DNA from: Lampris incognitus
Lineage: Eukaryota > Chordata > Actinopteri > Lampriformes > Lampridae
Assembly (NCBI RefSeq): GCF_029633865.1
Contig: NC_079211.1
Location: forward strand, 142,271,345-142,335,344
Direction: 5' to 3'
DNA: 64,000 nucleotides
A program made the translations under genes and the position numbers. The notes under the pieces are model-generated. The model searched no databases and was not told where the DNA came from. It saw only the letters and a program-made list of their open reading frames with translations. Below are positions 55,137 to 64,000 of the stretch, piece after piece. Position 1 is the stretch's first letter; every line of letters starts with the position of its first letter.

Positions 55137-55750
55137 AAAATCGTTTAATCAACTGTCTATTGATCCCCTCACCCTCCCCCTCCCCTTTTTTCTCCCAATT
55201 GTACTTGGCCAATTACCCCACTCTTCCGAGCCGTCCCGGTCGCTGCTCCTCCTCCTCTGCCGATCCGGGGAGGGCTGCAGACTACCACATGCCTCCTCCG
55301 ATACATGTGGAGTCACCAGCCGCTTCTTTTCACCTGACAGTGAGGAGTTTCACCAGGGGGACGTAGCGTGTCAGAGGATCACACTACCCCCCCCCCCACA
55401 AAAAAACAGGCGTCCCGACCGACCAGAGGAGGCGCTAGTGCAGCGACCAGGACACATACCCACTTCCCACCCGCAGACACGGCCAATTGTGTCTGTAGAC
55501 GCCCAACCAAGCCAGAGATAACACGGGGATTCGAACCGGCGATCCCCGTGTTGGTAAGCAACGGAATAGACCGCCACGCCACCCGGACCCTCCCCCCTCT
55601 CTCTATTGATCAATTTTGGAAAAAACTTGGTAAATATATAGATCAGGAACAAACATAACTCCCAATTCTCCAGTTATAGTTTCTCTCTGAACACTTTTCT
55701 TTGGCGACGTGCTGATTAGGGCATATTTCAATTTATCCAAAACCTTGGAA
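55137..55750 (+). repeat. Interspersed repeat matching 18600-18730, interrupted by a SINE
   Basis: Landmarks are GTTTAATCAACTGTCTATTG (left) and AACTTGGTAAATATATAGAT, CAGTTATAGTTTCTC and GTGCTGATTAGGGCATATTT (right). The paralogue at 18.60-18.73 kb lacks the SINE, so it is the empty site. Confidence 0.7.
55156..55611 (-). mobile_element. tRNA-headed SINE, family S1, copy 5
   Basis: The body is about 55166-55601, flanked by exact TCTATTGATC at 55156-55165 and 55602-55611. The head on the minus strand reads GGTGGCGTGGCGGTCTATTC and GGTTCGAATCCCCGTG. It interrupts the repeat at 55137-55750. Confidence 0.86.
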
Positions 55751-55752
55751 AA

Positions 55753-55756
<4 letters not shown>

Positions 55757-55792
<36 letters not shown>
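55757..55792. repeat. (TA)n microsatellite
   Basis: About 18 TA units directly after a repeat end. Confidence 0.95.
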
Positions 55793-55794
<2 letters not shown>

Positions 55795-56734
55795 CCTCAA
55801 TGTGAAGCGCTTTGGGTGTCTACAAAAACACTATATAACTGCACTGATTGTTTTTTAAACAATATATTTATTGAGATTTTCCTTTTCCCCCTACAAAAAA
55901 GATGCAATACAAAAAAAAGATACAATACAATCAATACAAACAGCATCAAACATCAATTCCTCACTCCCTCCTCCAAAATATCCCTAATAATAAAAAAAAA
56001 ATTGGGGGAAAAAAAACGAAAATTTGCGAGTATAAGACATGGACATAGTAACAGGCTAATGCATGCAGAATATTATCCATCCATCCATCCATCCATCCAT
56101 CCATCCATCCATTATCCAAACCGCTTATCCTGCTCTCGGGGTGGCAGGAATGCTGAAGCCTCTTACATAATGTTTCTAGTGTACTTAGCCCTTTCGTGGC
56201 TTAGCCAAACTTAGACTAGTTTACAGAACTAAACAAAAGCCCTAGAGGCTCCCACCAGGGCCAGCCAACGCCTAGGACCACCCGGACCAAAAGAGGCAGA
56301 GAGCACGACCACCCCACAAAGCCCCACACGGGGACGAACCCAGTCCCATCCCCACAGATGCCCCCAAAACCTGGCCCCAGAGAACAGCAGCGCCCCCTGC
56401 CTCCAACAACCCGAGCCAGACCGCAGTGTAGCTTCAAGTCTGACCGTGGACATCATAATTAAGGGAAGTTCTATTCTGTAAAAAGGTTACAAACCTCCCC
56501 AGCAATTATCAAAAAGTAATGTTTTTTTTAAAAAAAAAATTAAACATAATCTCTTCTGACGCTAAGTATGATGAAAGCTCTTTAAGCCACAAAGATACAC
56601 TAGGGGGCGTCCTCCCTTCTCCAGTGAATGGCTATACATTTATTAGCTGCAATCAGGGCTAGTCTGATAAACTGCGATGTCCCCCAGCAGTGTCAGTCTC
56701 GGGTTGGTGGATTGGTTGGTTGGTTGGGACCCCC

Positions 56735-56894
56735 TGTTACGGGTCTAGATAGATCGATGCCATCGGCTATCCACTAGTTTACCTTAGATACACATGACCC
56801 GCGCTCAGGAACATGTTACATCACTTTGAATATACTTGGCTGCACTGAGCAACTCGTGTGTGTGTCATTCTTTATAAGATAGCCTACTGAAACA
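56735..56894 (+). repeat. 5' LTR of the gypsy element
   Basis: It is TGTTACGGGT...CTGAAACA, 160 bp, with TG/CA ends. A TATA-like TTTATAAG lies near its 3' end. By eye it is identical to the 3' LTR. Confidence 0.95.
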
Positions 56895-56912
56895 TGGTGC
56901 CAGAAGTCGGAG
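56895..56912 (+). promoter_or_regulatory. Putative primer-binding site
   Basis: It starts TGG immediately after the LTR, as expected for pairing with a tRNA 3' CCA end. The tRNA species was not determined. Confidence 0.7.
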
Positions 56913-56970
56913 AACTTATTTCTTATTTTACTAGCTCGCATCTTTAAGTTTGTAGGCCTGAGTAGGTCAC

Positions 56971-59900
56971 ATGTCGGAGGATTCCGATTCAGAGCAAAGT
57001 ACTTCTGCTGAAGACGTTGTCACAGAGGAGCTAACGCTAGCATTACCGGCGCCGATAGCATCACATACAATGGCAGCTAACGTGAATATTCCACCACCGT
57101 CCCCGATGAGCTTCACAGGCGATTGGAGTGTCAATTGGGACATTTTTCGGGCCGAATATGAAGACTACGTCCTCGTCACGGGCATACTTGGCAAGGACAA
57201 GAAAATACAAGCGGCTACTCTAAGAAGTGTGATGGGAAGTGAATGCAGGCATATTTACCGCCACAATCTGAACCTCTCAGAAGATGATCAAGGGGATCCT
57301 GACGCCATACTGAGAGAGTTGGGGAAATACTTCAAGCCAGCAAAAAACACAATATACGAGAGGTACATTTTCGGGAGTTGCAAGCAGGAGGAAGGAGAAT
57401 CGTTTGATACCTTTGTGACGAGACTGAGAGAGAGGGCAGCAACCTGTGAGTATGGACAGTTGAAAGATGAAATGATCCGTGATAAGATAGTCCTGGGAGT
57501 TGCAAGCGAGGCTGTTAGGCGCAGGCTGTTGAGAGAGAAGGATTTGAACATGGTCACAGCTATTGACATGTGTCGCGCAGCAGAGCAAACTGACATCCGT
57601 ATGAGAGCAATGGAGTTTGCAACAACACCGCAGCCGGAGGCAGTGCATGCCATTGCTAGGCAACCCAGACAAAACCAATGGAAACAGAGCAATCCACCCA
57701 GAACAGCAGGAGATGCAGGCAATTGCAAATATTGTGGCAGCTCGCATTCAAGGGGCAGAGAGCATTGCCCGGCCTTCGGGAAACAATGTAGGTCATGTGG
57801 GACACTTAATCACTTTTCTAAAGTGTGCTTAAAGAGCAAAAAGGGGCATGCTGAGGGCAAGGTAAACTGTGTGGAATACACAGAAGAACCCCCAGAGCAT
57901 AGTAATGATGCAGATGATCTGTACATGTTTGAGTCAATCGGCGCAGTGCACACCAAAGGAAAGAAGTGGTTTGTGACTCTGAAACTCCACGACAAGCCAC
58001 AACAATGTCAGCTGGACTCTGGAGCCACCTGCAATGTAATGGGCTTTCAAGACAAGAAAAGGCTGGCCCCAAAGACACCTCTCCGCCCGAGTGACACCAG
58101 ACTGAAGCTGTATTCGGGGGAAACACTGAGCTCTATGGGCACCTTTGAGACTGACTGTACTGTGAGAGGCCAAACACACAAGCTCTCATTCGAAATAGTG
58201 AGGACCAGCCAACATCCTCTTCTGTCAGGCTCCACCTGTGAACGCTTAGGGCTCATGCATTTCACAATTCCAGAGGATGTGCTCAAAATGGAACACACAC
58301 AACCAGGAGCCCTAACTAAAGAACAGCTTATCAACAGATACAGTGACGTGTTCAACTCCCCTGTGGAATCCGTGCCTGGGGAGGTCCATTTTGACCTTGA
58401 TCCTAGTGTTGCTGCAGTACAGAGTGCCCCTCGCAATGTCCCAATCGCAATGAAAGCAGCAGTCAAAGCCCAGCTGGACAAGTACGAGGCTGACGGCCAC
58501 CTTGCGCCTGTCACAGATCCTACAGATTGGATCAGCAACATGGTGATTGTTAAAAAACCGGAGAAGCTGAGAATATGCATTGACCCTAAACCATTGAACA
58601 AAGCCCTAAAGCGCTCTCACTACATCATGCCTACCTTGGAGGACATTTTGTATAAATTGCCCAAGGCCAGAGTCTTCATGTTAGTGGACGCTCGGGATGC
58701 ATTCCTGCAATGCAAACTGGACTATGAGAGTAGCCTCATGACCACGTTCTGGACCCCCTGGGGGAGGAAGCGGTGGCTCAAGCTACCATTTGGAGTATCA
58801 GTGGCGCCCGAGGTATATCAGCGCAAGCAGCACGAGCTCCTCGCCGGTCTGAAGGGCGTTGAGCCCATTGCAGACGATATCCTGGTCGTCGGCTGCGGGG
58901 ACACAGACAAGGAGGCTGGGGACGACCACGACGTCAAGCTTGCGGCGTTGATGGAACGCTGCCGCGAGGTCAAGCTTCGCCTAAGCCTGAAAAAGTTGCA
59001 GTTCAAGGTGGCTGAGGTGCAGTTTCATGGCCACATTCTCTCATCTGCTGGACTGAAGCCCGATCCAGAGAAGGTGAGAGCCATTATTGACATGCCGAAC
59101 CCAACAGATGCCAAGGGCGTGCAGCGTCTCATTGGCTTCGCTAACTATTTAGCCAAGTTCATGCCTCATCTATCTACTGTCTGCGAGCCGTTGCGACGCC
59201 TGTTGGACAAGGACACACCCTGGCACTGGCTGCCTAAGCACGAGGCGGCGGTTCATGAGCTTAAGGCGCTGGTGACAGCCATGCCCGTCCTGCGCTACTA
59301 TGATTTAACTAAGCCAATCGCAATCCAGAGCGACGCCAGCCAGAGCGGTCTCGGTTGTTGTCTCATGCAGGAAGGTCAGCCCATCGCATTTGCCTCGAGG
59401 GCTCTTACCCCCACCGAAAAAAACTATGCACAAATTGAGAAGGAGTGTCTCAGTATCGTCTTCGCCTGCCAGAGGTTTCACCATTACCTATATGGCCGCG
59501 ACCCAATCACAGCAGAGACGGACCATAAGCCTCTGATCTCTATTTTCAGCAAGCCACTTCTCAATGCGCCCAAGAGACTCCAGAGCATGCTCATGACTCT
59601 GCAGAACTACGACCTGAGGGTAATCTACAAACCAGGCCCAGAGATGTTCATAAGCGACACGCTCAGCAGAGCTACGGCTGGATGCTCCGGCAGAGGGACT
59701 GCATATCAGCGACACGCTATCTGCTCTCTGCAACAAGAGCAGGAAGACATACAGCACGTGAACCAGGCAGAGTACCTGAATGTGACTAACCAGCGGCTGG
59801 AACAGATCAGACGACACACCGACAGAGATGAATGCTTACAGGCACTGAAGAACACTGTTCTCGTGGGCTGGCCAGATGTAAAGGAGGAAGCGCCCCTCAT

Positions 59901-61140
59901 CGCTAGGGAGTACTGGCCCTTCAGGGATGAAATCAGTGTGCAGAACGGAATTCTGTTCCGGGGGCAAAAAGTCATCATCCCAAAGTCACTCCGCCCAGAA
60001 ATGTTGACGCGCATACATTCAAGTCACATAGGGGGTGATGCATGCTACCGACATGCTCAAGAGACATTGTACTGGCCCAACATGCAGTCAGAGATAAAGG
60101 ACTTTGTAAGCAGCTGCTCGACCTGCAATGTGTACGCCCACAATCAGCAAAAGGAGACCATGCTCTCTCACGAAGTACCAACCAGGCCATGGCAGGTCTT
60201 GAGCATGGACCTATTCAGCTTCAGACAGAAAGACTATCTCCTAATAGTCGACCACTATTCCGATTTTTGGGAGATTGAGCTTCTACCTGACATGTCTGCA
60301 GAGACAGTCATCAAGCGATGTAAGGCACAGTTCGCCCGACATGGGCAACCAGATAAGGTTATTACAGACAACGGCCCTCAGTTCACAGCTCAGTTCACAC
60401 GGTTCGCTTCTGAGTGGGAATTTGAGCACGTGACCTCCTCTCCCAGACACCCGAAAGCGAATGGCAAGGCCGAGTCGGCCGTGAAGATTGTAAAAAATCT
60501 TCTGCGTAAGGCCGCGCATGATGGTGAAGACCCCTGGAAAGCCGTGCTTCACTGGAGGAATACACCTACGGAAAACATGGGCAGCAGCCCAGCACAACGC
60601 CTCATGTCCCGCCGGTTGAAGACGTCCATCCCGGCGGCAAGCAAGCTCCTGGAACCAGCTGTTGTCGTGGGCGTCACTGAAAAGCTGCGCCACAGGAAGC
60701 AACTCGCCAAATCCTTCTATGACAGATCTGCCCGTGAATTGCCGGCACTTGAAATTGGGGAAGTCGTACGGATGAAGCCCCTGCCAGGTGATAACACTGG
60801 CCGCTGGAGAGTCGGAACTTGTCTCCGCAGGGTTGCGCCGAGGTCTTATCTTGTGGACATTGATGGCTCCCTGTACCGTCGTAACAGGATCGATCTCAGA
60901 GTGGCTGAGCCAGCTGCACGGGCCGCGCACGATCCTGTTGAACCCGCTGCGGCACACACACCGGACAGGGATCCAGCTACAGAAACTGTCATTGAGACCC
61001 CTCAGGCTGTGTTCGAGCCGAGCCCCATCAGGTCCATGCCCAAGGCGCCATCTACTCCTGTTGGCGCTCCGCGTTCGGATGGACACACTTACACAAGGGT
61101 TGGACGGCTGTCTAAACCTCCACTGAAACTCACTATGTAA
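56971..61140 (+). CDS. Gag-Pol polyprotein of the Ty3/gypsy element
   Basis: It is 1389 codons without a stop or frameshift, TAA at 61138-61140. In order: an acidic start and Gag (1-235); two zinc knuckles at about 252-266 and 273-286, the second a canonical CX2CX4HX4C; aspartic protease LDSGA at 348-352; reverse transcriptase about 510-690 with VDARDAF at 572-578 and IADDIL at 633-638 where YxDD is usual; RNase H about 770-890 with QSDAS and ETDHKPL. The integrase has an HH-CC zinc region (His1016/1019, Cys1049/1052) and candidate catalytic D1080, D1133 and E1168. The basic tail ends GRLSKPPLKLTM. Gag and Pol share one frame, so no frameshift is needed. It appears intact and possibly mobile. 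Confidence 0.96.
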   Translation: MSEDSDSEQSTSAEDVVTEELTLALPAPIASHTMAANVNIPPPSPMSFTGDWSVNWDIFRAEYEDYVLVTGILGKDKKIQAATLRSVMGSECRHIYRHNLNLSEDDQGDPDAILRELGKYFKPAKNTIYERYIFGSCKQEEGESFDTFVTRLRERAATCEYGQLKDEMIRDKIVLGVASEAVRRRLLREKDLNMVTAIDMCRAAEQTDIRMRAMEFATTPQPEAVHAIARQPRQNQWKQSNPPRTAGDAGNCKYCGSSHSRGREHCPAFGKQCRSCGTLNHFSKVCLKSKKGHAEGKVNCVEYTEEPPEHSNDADDLYMFESIGAVHTKGKKWFVTLKLHDKPQQCQLDSGATCNVMGFQDKKRLAPKTPLRPSDTRLKLYSGETLSSMGTFETDCTVRGQTHKLSFEIVRTSQHPLLSGSTCERLGLMHFTIPEDVLKMEHTQPGALTKEQLINRYSDVFNSPVESVPGEVHFDLDPSVAAVQSAPRNVPIAMKAAVKAQLDKYEADGHLAPVTDPTDWISNMVIVKKPEKLRICIDPKPLNKALKRSHYIMPTLEDILYKLPKARVFMLVDARDAFLQCKLDYESSLMTTFWTPWGRKRWLKLPFGVSVAPEVYQRKQHELLAGLKGVEPIADDILVVGCGDTDKEAGDDHDVKLAALMERCREVKLRLSLKKLQFKVAEVQFHGHILSSAGLKPDPEKVRAIIDMPNPTDAKGVQRLIGFANYLAKFMPHLSTVCEPLRRLLDKDTPWHWLPKHEAAVHELKALVTAMPVLRYYDLTKPIAIQSDASQSGLGCCLMQEGQPIAFASRALTPTEKNYAQIEKECLSIVFACQRFHHYLYGRDPITAETDHKPLISIFSKPLLNAPKRLQSMLMTLQNYDLRVIYKPGPEMFISDTLSRATAGCSGRGTAYQRHAICSLQQEQEDIQHVNQAEYLNVTNQRLEQIRRHTDRDECLQALKNTVLVGWPDVKEEAPLIAREYWPFRDEISVQNGILFRGQKVIIPKSLRPEMLTRIHSSHIGGDACYRHAQETLYWPNMQSEIKDFVSSCSTCNVYAHNQQKETMLSHEVPTRPWQVLSMDLFSFRQKDYLLIVDHYSDFWEIELLPDMSAETVIKRCKAQFARHGQPDKVITDNGPQFTAQFTRFASEWEFEHVTSSPRHPKANGKAESAVKIVKNLLRKAAHDGEDPWKAVLHWRNTPTENMGSSPAQRLMSRRLKTSIPAASKLLEPAVVVGVTEKLRHRKQLAKSFYDRSARELPALEIGEVVRMKPLPGDNTGRWRVGTCLRRVAPRSYLVDIDGSLYRRNRIDLRVAEPAARAAHDPVEPAAAHTPDRDPATETVIETPQAVFEPSPIRSMPKAPSTPVGAPRSDGHTYTRVGRLSKPPLKLTM

Positions 61141-61330
61141 TCTGAATAATGTTGATGGTTGCTATGTGGGAGAGAGGGGGAAAAGAGGAGAAATGTTATC
61201 ATACGCTACTGTGGTTATTACACTGGTATGGGATATGAAGAGATTTACTGCTGTTGCACTGTTATTGGTTGTTCGTATATGAAAGTAATTTTATTTTGCA
61301 CTAACTTCATGTGTATGTGTTTATACTTGG
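61141..61330 (+). other. Untranslated region between gag-pol and the polypurine tract
   Basis: It is 190 bases with no domain in the short frames. No env-like sequence is present. Confidence 0.7.
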
Positions 61331-61340
61331 AAAAGGAGGA
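61331..61340 (+). promoter_or_regulatory. Polypurine tract
   Basis: AAAAGGAGGA abuts the 3' LTR; this is the expected primer for plus-strand DNA synthesis. Confidence 0.85.
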
Positions 61341-61500
61341 TGTTACGGGTCTAGATAGATCGATGCCATCGGCTATCCACTAGTTTACCTTAGATACACA
61401 TGACCCGCGCTCAGGAACATGTTACATCACTTTGAATATACTTGGCTGCACTGAGCAACTCGTGTGTGTGTCATTCTTTATAAGATAGCCTACTGAAACA
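61341..61500 (+). repeat. 3' LTR of the gypsy element
   Basis: It is 160 bp from TGTTACGGGT to CTGAAACA with no difference from the 5' LTR that I could find. Confidence 0.95.
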
Positions 61501-61975
61501 CCCCCCCCCCCCAAATTCTTTTTATGACATCCAAGATGGATCTCCAGTATTGCGCAGACACCTGCATGTCCAGAACGTATGAAAAAGAGTCCCTGTTTCA
61601 GTCTTACATCTAGGACAATCTTCGGAGTAGCTGCTAGTTATTCTATGGAGACGTCCAGTAAACCCTGTGTATAAGGTTAAACTGTATGAGTTTATGTCGA
61701 CTGTTATAGGAAAATGATTGAAAGCCATTACAAATCAGTTTCCATTCAGAGTCCTCGAAAGTATAATCCATGTCCATTTCCCATTTCACCTTTGCATTAA
61801 GAACTCCACTTTCTGTAAGGCTCATGAGTCTGTAGATCCTCTAATGGGGCAAGTTTCCCACCCGGCTGTGCTCTCATATAGTCTCTAACTTGTAGATATC
61901 TAAAAAAAAATTTGCTGAAAGAAGCCCAAATAGGATCTCTTAATAATTAATGTCTTAATAGGAAAATGTGAAGTG

Positions 61976-62245
61976 CTTTGGTTGTCTAGAAAAGCGTTAT
62001 ATAAATGTTATGATTATTATTATTATTATTATCTCAGTTGTTCTAATGATTTCAGATTGTTATGCTCATATCCATCCATCCATCCATCTATCTATTATCC
62101 AAACCGCTTATCCTGCTCTCAGGGTCACGGGGATACTGCAGCCTATCCCAGCAGCCATTGGGCGGCAGGTGGGGGAGACACCCCCGACAGGCCACCAGTC
62201 CATCACAGGGCCCACACACACACACACACATACCTAGGGATAATT
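61976..62245 (-). repeat. LINE-tail-like repeat, (ATT)n and inverted HE1-like SINE 3' fragment
   Basis: AAGTGCTTTGGTTGTCTAGA, AAGCGTTATATAAATGTTAT and (ATT)n form a common fish repeat tail. (CCAT)n and ATTATCCAAACCGCTTATCC, CAGGGTCACGGGGAT and CACCAGTCCATCACAGG form the inverse of the HE1-like SINE 3' end. A (CA)n tract follows. Confidence 0.7.
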
Positions 62246-62332
62246 TGTCCAAATGTACATATAACTCTGTTATACCACTCTCTAGTAGTGCCATCTCTCA
62301 ATGCCCTAGGTGAAAGTAATGATTATTGTTAC

Positions 62333-62542
62333 TGTAATGTCCGTAGACGCCTCGTCTTACTGACATAAGAATAATTCAAGAACGAGCCGACTTCGTAGGT
62401 TCTTAACTGTGTAGCTTTTACTAGCGTTCATCCGACATACAACCTTCATAACATGCGCTTCCAACTTCCTGTATACGTCACACGCACTGCACGTACATCC
62501 GTGAGTAGGTCAAGTTAAACACGTGACCTTTCATTCATTACA
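62333..62542 (-). repeat. 3' LTR of the second gypsy element
   Basis: On the minus strand it runs from TGTAATGAATG to GGACATTACA, 210 bp with inverted TGTAATG/CATTACA ends, directly after the purine tract. The 5-bp flank outside it is GTTAC in plus orientation, but the partner flank is not in the window. Confidence 0.85.
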
Positions 62543-62668
62543 TCTCCCCCTCTAAGATTATTTTCTAAACATTTCTCTGAACATTTACTGCCAACAATTT
62601 TAACCTGTATATCACCCCCCTTTTCACAAAAAATTAAAAATCTCCCACAGTACACAAGTCCATACGCC

Positions 62669-64000
62669 TCACAAATCCAGCCGGATTGCAGGCTTGCTCA
62701 CCCTGCCAGAGCGAGTAACATATGGTGTGAAAGTTGGCATTTCTGCTGCTCGGGACTCATCCGTGTTTCCACTCTCCCCTGGAGTGACATGGTCAGGATC
62801 CCTGCTGACAGAGGTGAGTGTTTTGGGTGTGGCCAACAGGTGGCGCCTGTTCCTTCTGTAATGTTCACCTTGAGCTGTCTCCACTATGTAGGATCTGGGA
62901 GTGGAGCTCTGACTGTGAACAACTGCTGGCATTGTCCATGTTTTCTGTCCATCAGGTTTGGTGAGTACTGCGTCACCCGAGTTCAGTGGGCGCAGTGTCC
63001 GCACGCCGTTCCTGCGGTTGTAGTAGAAAGCCTGCCTCGATTTGGCTGCGGCGTCAGCGGTTTTGATCAGTTCCTCTTTAGGCCAGGCCGGTTTCAGGTT
63101 ATGCTGCAATGTGGGTAAGGTGGTTCTGAGTCTCCTACCCATGAGCAATTCCGCTGGACTGGCTCCAGTGGAAGAAGAGGGTGTAGCTCTGTATGTCAAC
63201 AGGGCGAGGAGAGGGTCTTCCTGCCTTAATATGCTTTTGGCTATCTGAACAGCCCTCTCTGCCTGTCCATTACTCTGGGGGTAGTGTGGGCTTGAAGTCA
63301 CATGGATGAAATCATAATCCTCACTGAACCTCCTCATCTCTTCTGAAACTAGCTGTGGCCCATTATCGCTAACTACAATTTCAGGGATACCAAAACGTGC
63401 AAATGTAGCCTTCAGCCTAGCTACAACCTGACTGCTAGTAGTTGTTGGTAGATTTAGGATCTCCAAAAACCTGGAATAATAGTCAGACACTATCAAGTAG
63501 TTTTGCTTTTTGTACTCACACAGGTCTATGCCAACTTTCTGCCATGGTCTAGATGGGAGCTCACTTGACATTAAAGGCTCTTTTCTCTGTGTGTTCTTGT
63601 GTTCTCTGCAGAATTGACATTGCTGTATCTTTGTTGTAATGTGCTCTGTCATTTTGGGCCACCACACTGACTGGCTAGCTCTCTCTCTGCACTTAACTAT
63701 CCCCTGGTGCCCGTCGTGTATTCTGTCTAAGATCACCTCCCTCATCTCTGTGGGAATGACGATACGACTGCCTCTGATGACTAAACCATCTACCTCAGAT
63801 AACTCCCCTCTCACCTGATAAAAGTCTCTGACTGTCTCCGGCACTTTATCGACATACTCAGGCCAGCCGTGTCTGATGAAGCCCAACACTGTCTGGAGCT
63901 GCAGATCCCCATCCGTGCTCTGTTTTATCTCCTGCATCCTTTGAGGTGTGGCAGGCACCTGGCACACGATGGCATCAATGTGCGCTGCAACATCATCATG
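62669..64000 (-). CDS. Pol polyprotein C-terminus (integrase) of the second gypsy element, partial
   Basis: The frame is open to the window edge (DDVAAHIDAIVCQVPATPQR at the edge) and ends SGRVSKPAIRLDL. It shows the integrase zinc region (RIHDGHQG, CQFCREH) and three candidate catalytic blocks: GIDLCEYKKQNYLIV, VVSDNGPQLVSEE and QSNGQAERAV. A C-terminal Pro/Ser/Thr-rich tail follows. There is no stop over about 440 codons, so this element may also be young. Protease, RT and RNase H would lie beyond the edge. Confidence 0.93.
   Translation of the reverse strand, partial: HDDVAAHIDAIVCQVPATPQRMQEIKQSTDGDLQLQTVLGFIRHGWPEYVDKVPETVRDFYQVRGELSEVDGLVIRGSRIVIPTEMREVILDRIHDGHQGIVKCRERASQSVWWPKMTEHITTKIQQCQFCREHKNTQRKEPLMSSELPSRPWQKVGIDLCEYKKQNYLIVSDYYSRFLEILNLPTTTSSQVVARLKATFARFGIPEIVVSDNGPQLVSEEMRRFSEDYDFIHVTSSPHYPQSNGQAERAVQIAKSILRQEDPLLALLTYRATPSSSTGASPAELLMGRRLRTTLPTLQHNLKPAWPKEELIKTADAAAKSRQAFYYNRRNGVRTLRPLNSGDAVLTKPDGQKTWTMPAVVHSQSSTPRSYIVETAQGEHYRRNRRHLLATPKTLTSVSRDPDHVTPGESGNTDESRAAEMPTFTPYVTRSGRVSKPAIRLDL

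Larger units (their letters stand above)
56735..61500 (+). mobile_element. Complete Ty3/gypsy LTR retrotransposon (4766 bp)
   Basis: It has two 160-bp LTRs, a primer-binding-site-like TGGTGCCAGAAGTCGGAG directly after the 5' LTR, one Gag-Pol frame, and a purine tract AAAAGGAGGA directly before the 3' LTR. CCCCC lies on both sides, consistent with a 5-bp duplication, although the right side is a longer C-run. Domain order PR-RT-RH-IN and short LTRs fit Ty3/gypsy, possibly the Mag lineage known in fish (Jule). There is no envelope gene, so it is a retrotransposon and not a retrovirus. Confidence 0.95.
55845..61975 (-). mobile_element. L1-type LINE, 5'-truncated and decayed, split by the gypsy element
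   Basis: The 3' end with AATAAATATATTG on the minus strand is near 55865; the 3' portion is 55845-56729. Sequence resumes after the gypsy element at about 61501-61975. There the minus strand encodes L1 ORF2 C-terminal pieces: KVKWEMDMDYTFEDSEWKLI, SFSYNSRHKLIQFNLIHRVY, then CPRCKTETGTLFHTFWTC in another frame. An HE1-like SINE scrap with (CCAT)n lies at 56077-56160. Confidence 0.72.
62333..64000 (-). mobile_element. Second Ty3/gypsy element, 3' part (runs off the right edge)
   Basis: Minus-strand order is integrase frame (62669-64000), short UTR, purine tract AGAGGGGGAGA, then LTR. It is distinct from the element at 56.7 kb: different LTR and different integrase sequence. The 5' part and 5' LTR are outside the window. 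Confidence 0.9.

Noticed and set aside
57277..60190. Long minus-strand frames (up to 267 codons, to 61086) within the gypsy element
   Set aside because: They are antisense shadows of the gag-pol frame and have no domain of their own.
61141..61330. Possible env gene after gag-pol
   Set aside because: Only 190 bases, with a 74-codon frame lacking signal, cleavage and membrane features; the element is an LTR retrotransposon without env.

Overview
The window is vertebrate nuclear DNA, almost certainly from a ray-finned (teleost) fish. It has multi-exon genes with GT-AG introns, fish-type tRNA-derived SINEs, hAT, L1, L2-like and RTE-like elements, Ty3/gypsy elements and many microsatellites. There are no bacterial operons and no CRISPR array.

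Two host genes are present, arranged tail to tail. Positions 79-9928 (+) hold the last eight coding exons of gfpt1, glutamine-fructose-6-phosphate aminotransferase 1. They encode the C-terminal 330 residues, which is the isomerase half with two SIS domains; the N-terminal exons lie outside the window. Positions 32137-52934 (-) hold all 18 coding exons of antxr1 (tumour endothelial marker 8), 620 codons from signal peptide to proline-rich tail. Every antxr1 splice junction closes in frame. To my knowledge ANTXR1 and GFPT1 are also convergent neighbours in human (2p13), so this is a conserved syntenic pair.

The 22 kb between the two stop codons (9929-32136) is mostly mobile-element debris. At 12.7-15.9 kb there are tRNA-like SINE copies, a hAT 5' end and a THAP-domain remnant split by a MITE. 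At 17.5-30.4 kb there is a stack of nested insertions. An anonymous repeat (second copy in a gfpt1 intron at about 6.66-7.37 kb) was hit by a hAT transposon (17531-22314, 8-bp duplication) and by a TIR-bounded element (22700-29983). The latter contains an L2-like LINE, itself interrupted by a LINE 3' fragment and by an RTE-like LINE with a 13-bp duplication, and the RTE-like LINE carries a palindromic MITE.

Upstream of antxr1 (53-64 kb) an L1-type LINE on the minus strand is split by a complete Ty3/gypsy retrotransposon (56735-61500). It has two 160-bp LTRs that read as identical and a single uninterrupted 1389-codon Gag-Pol frame, so it is young. A second gypsy element (3' LTR and integrase end, minus strand) runs off the right edge. 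One SINE family with a tRNA-like head is present five times, each copy with its own target-site duplication.

I found no clearly new biological system. The most informative items are the insertion stack, the young gypsy element and the SINE family.
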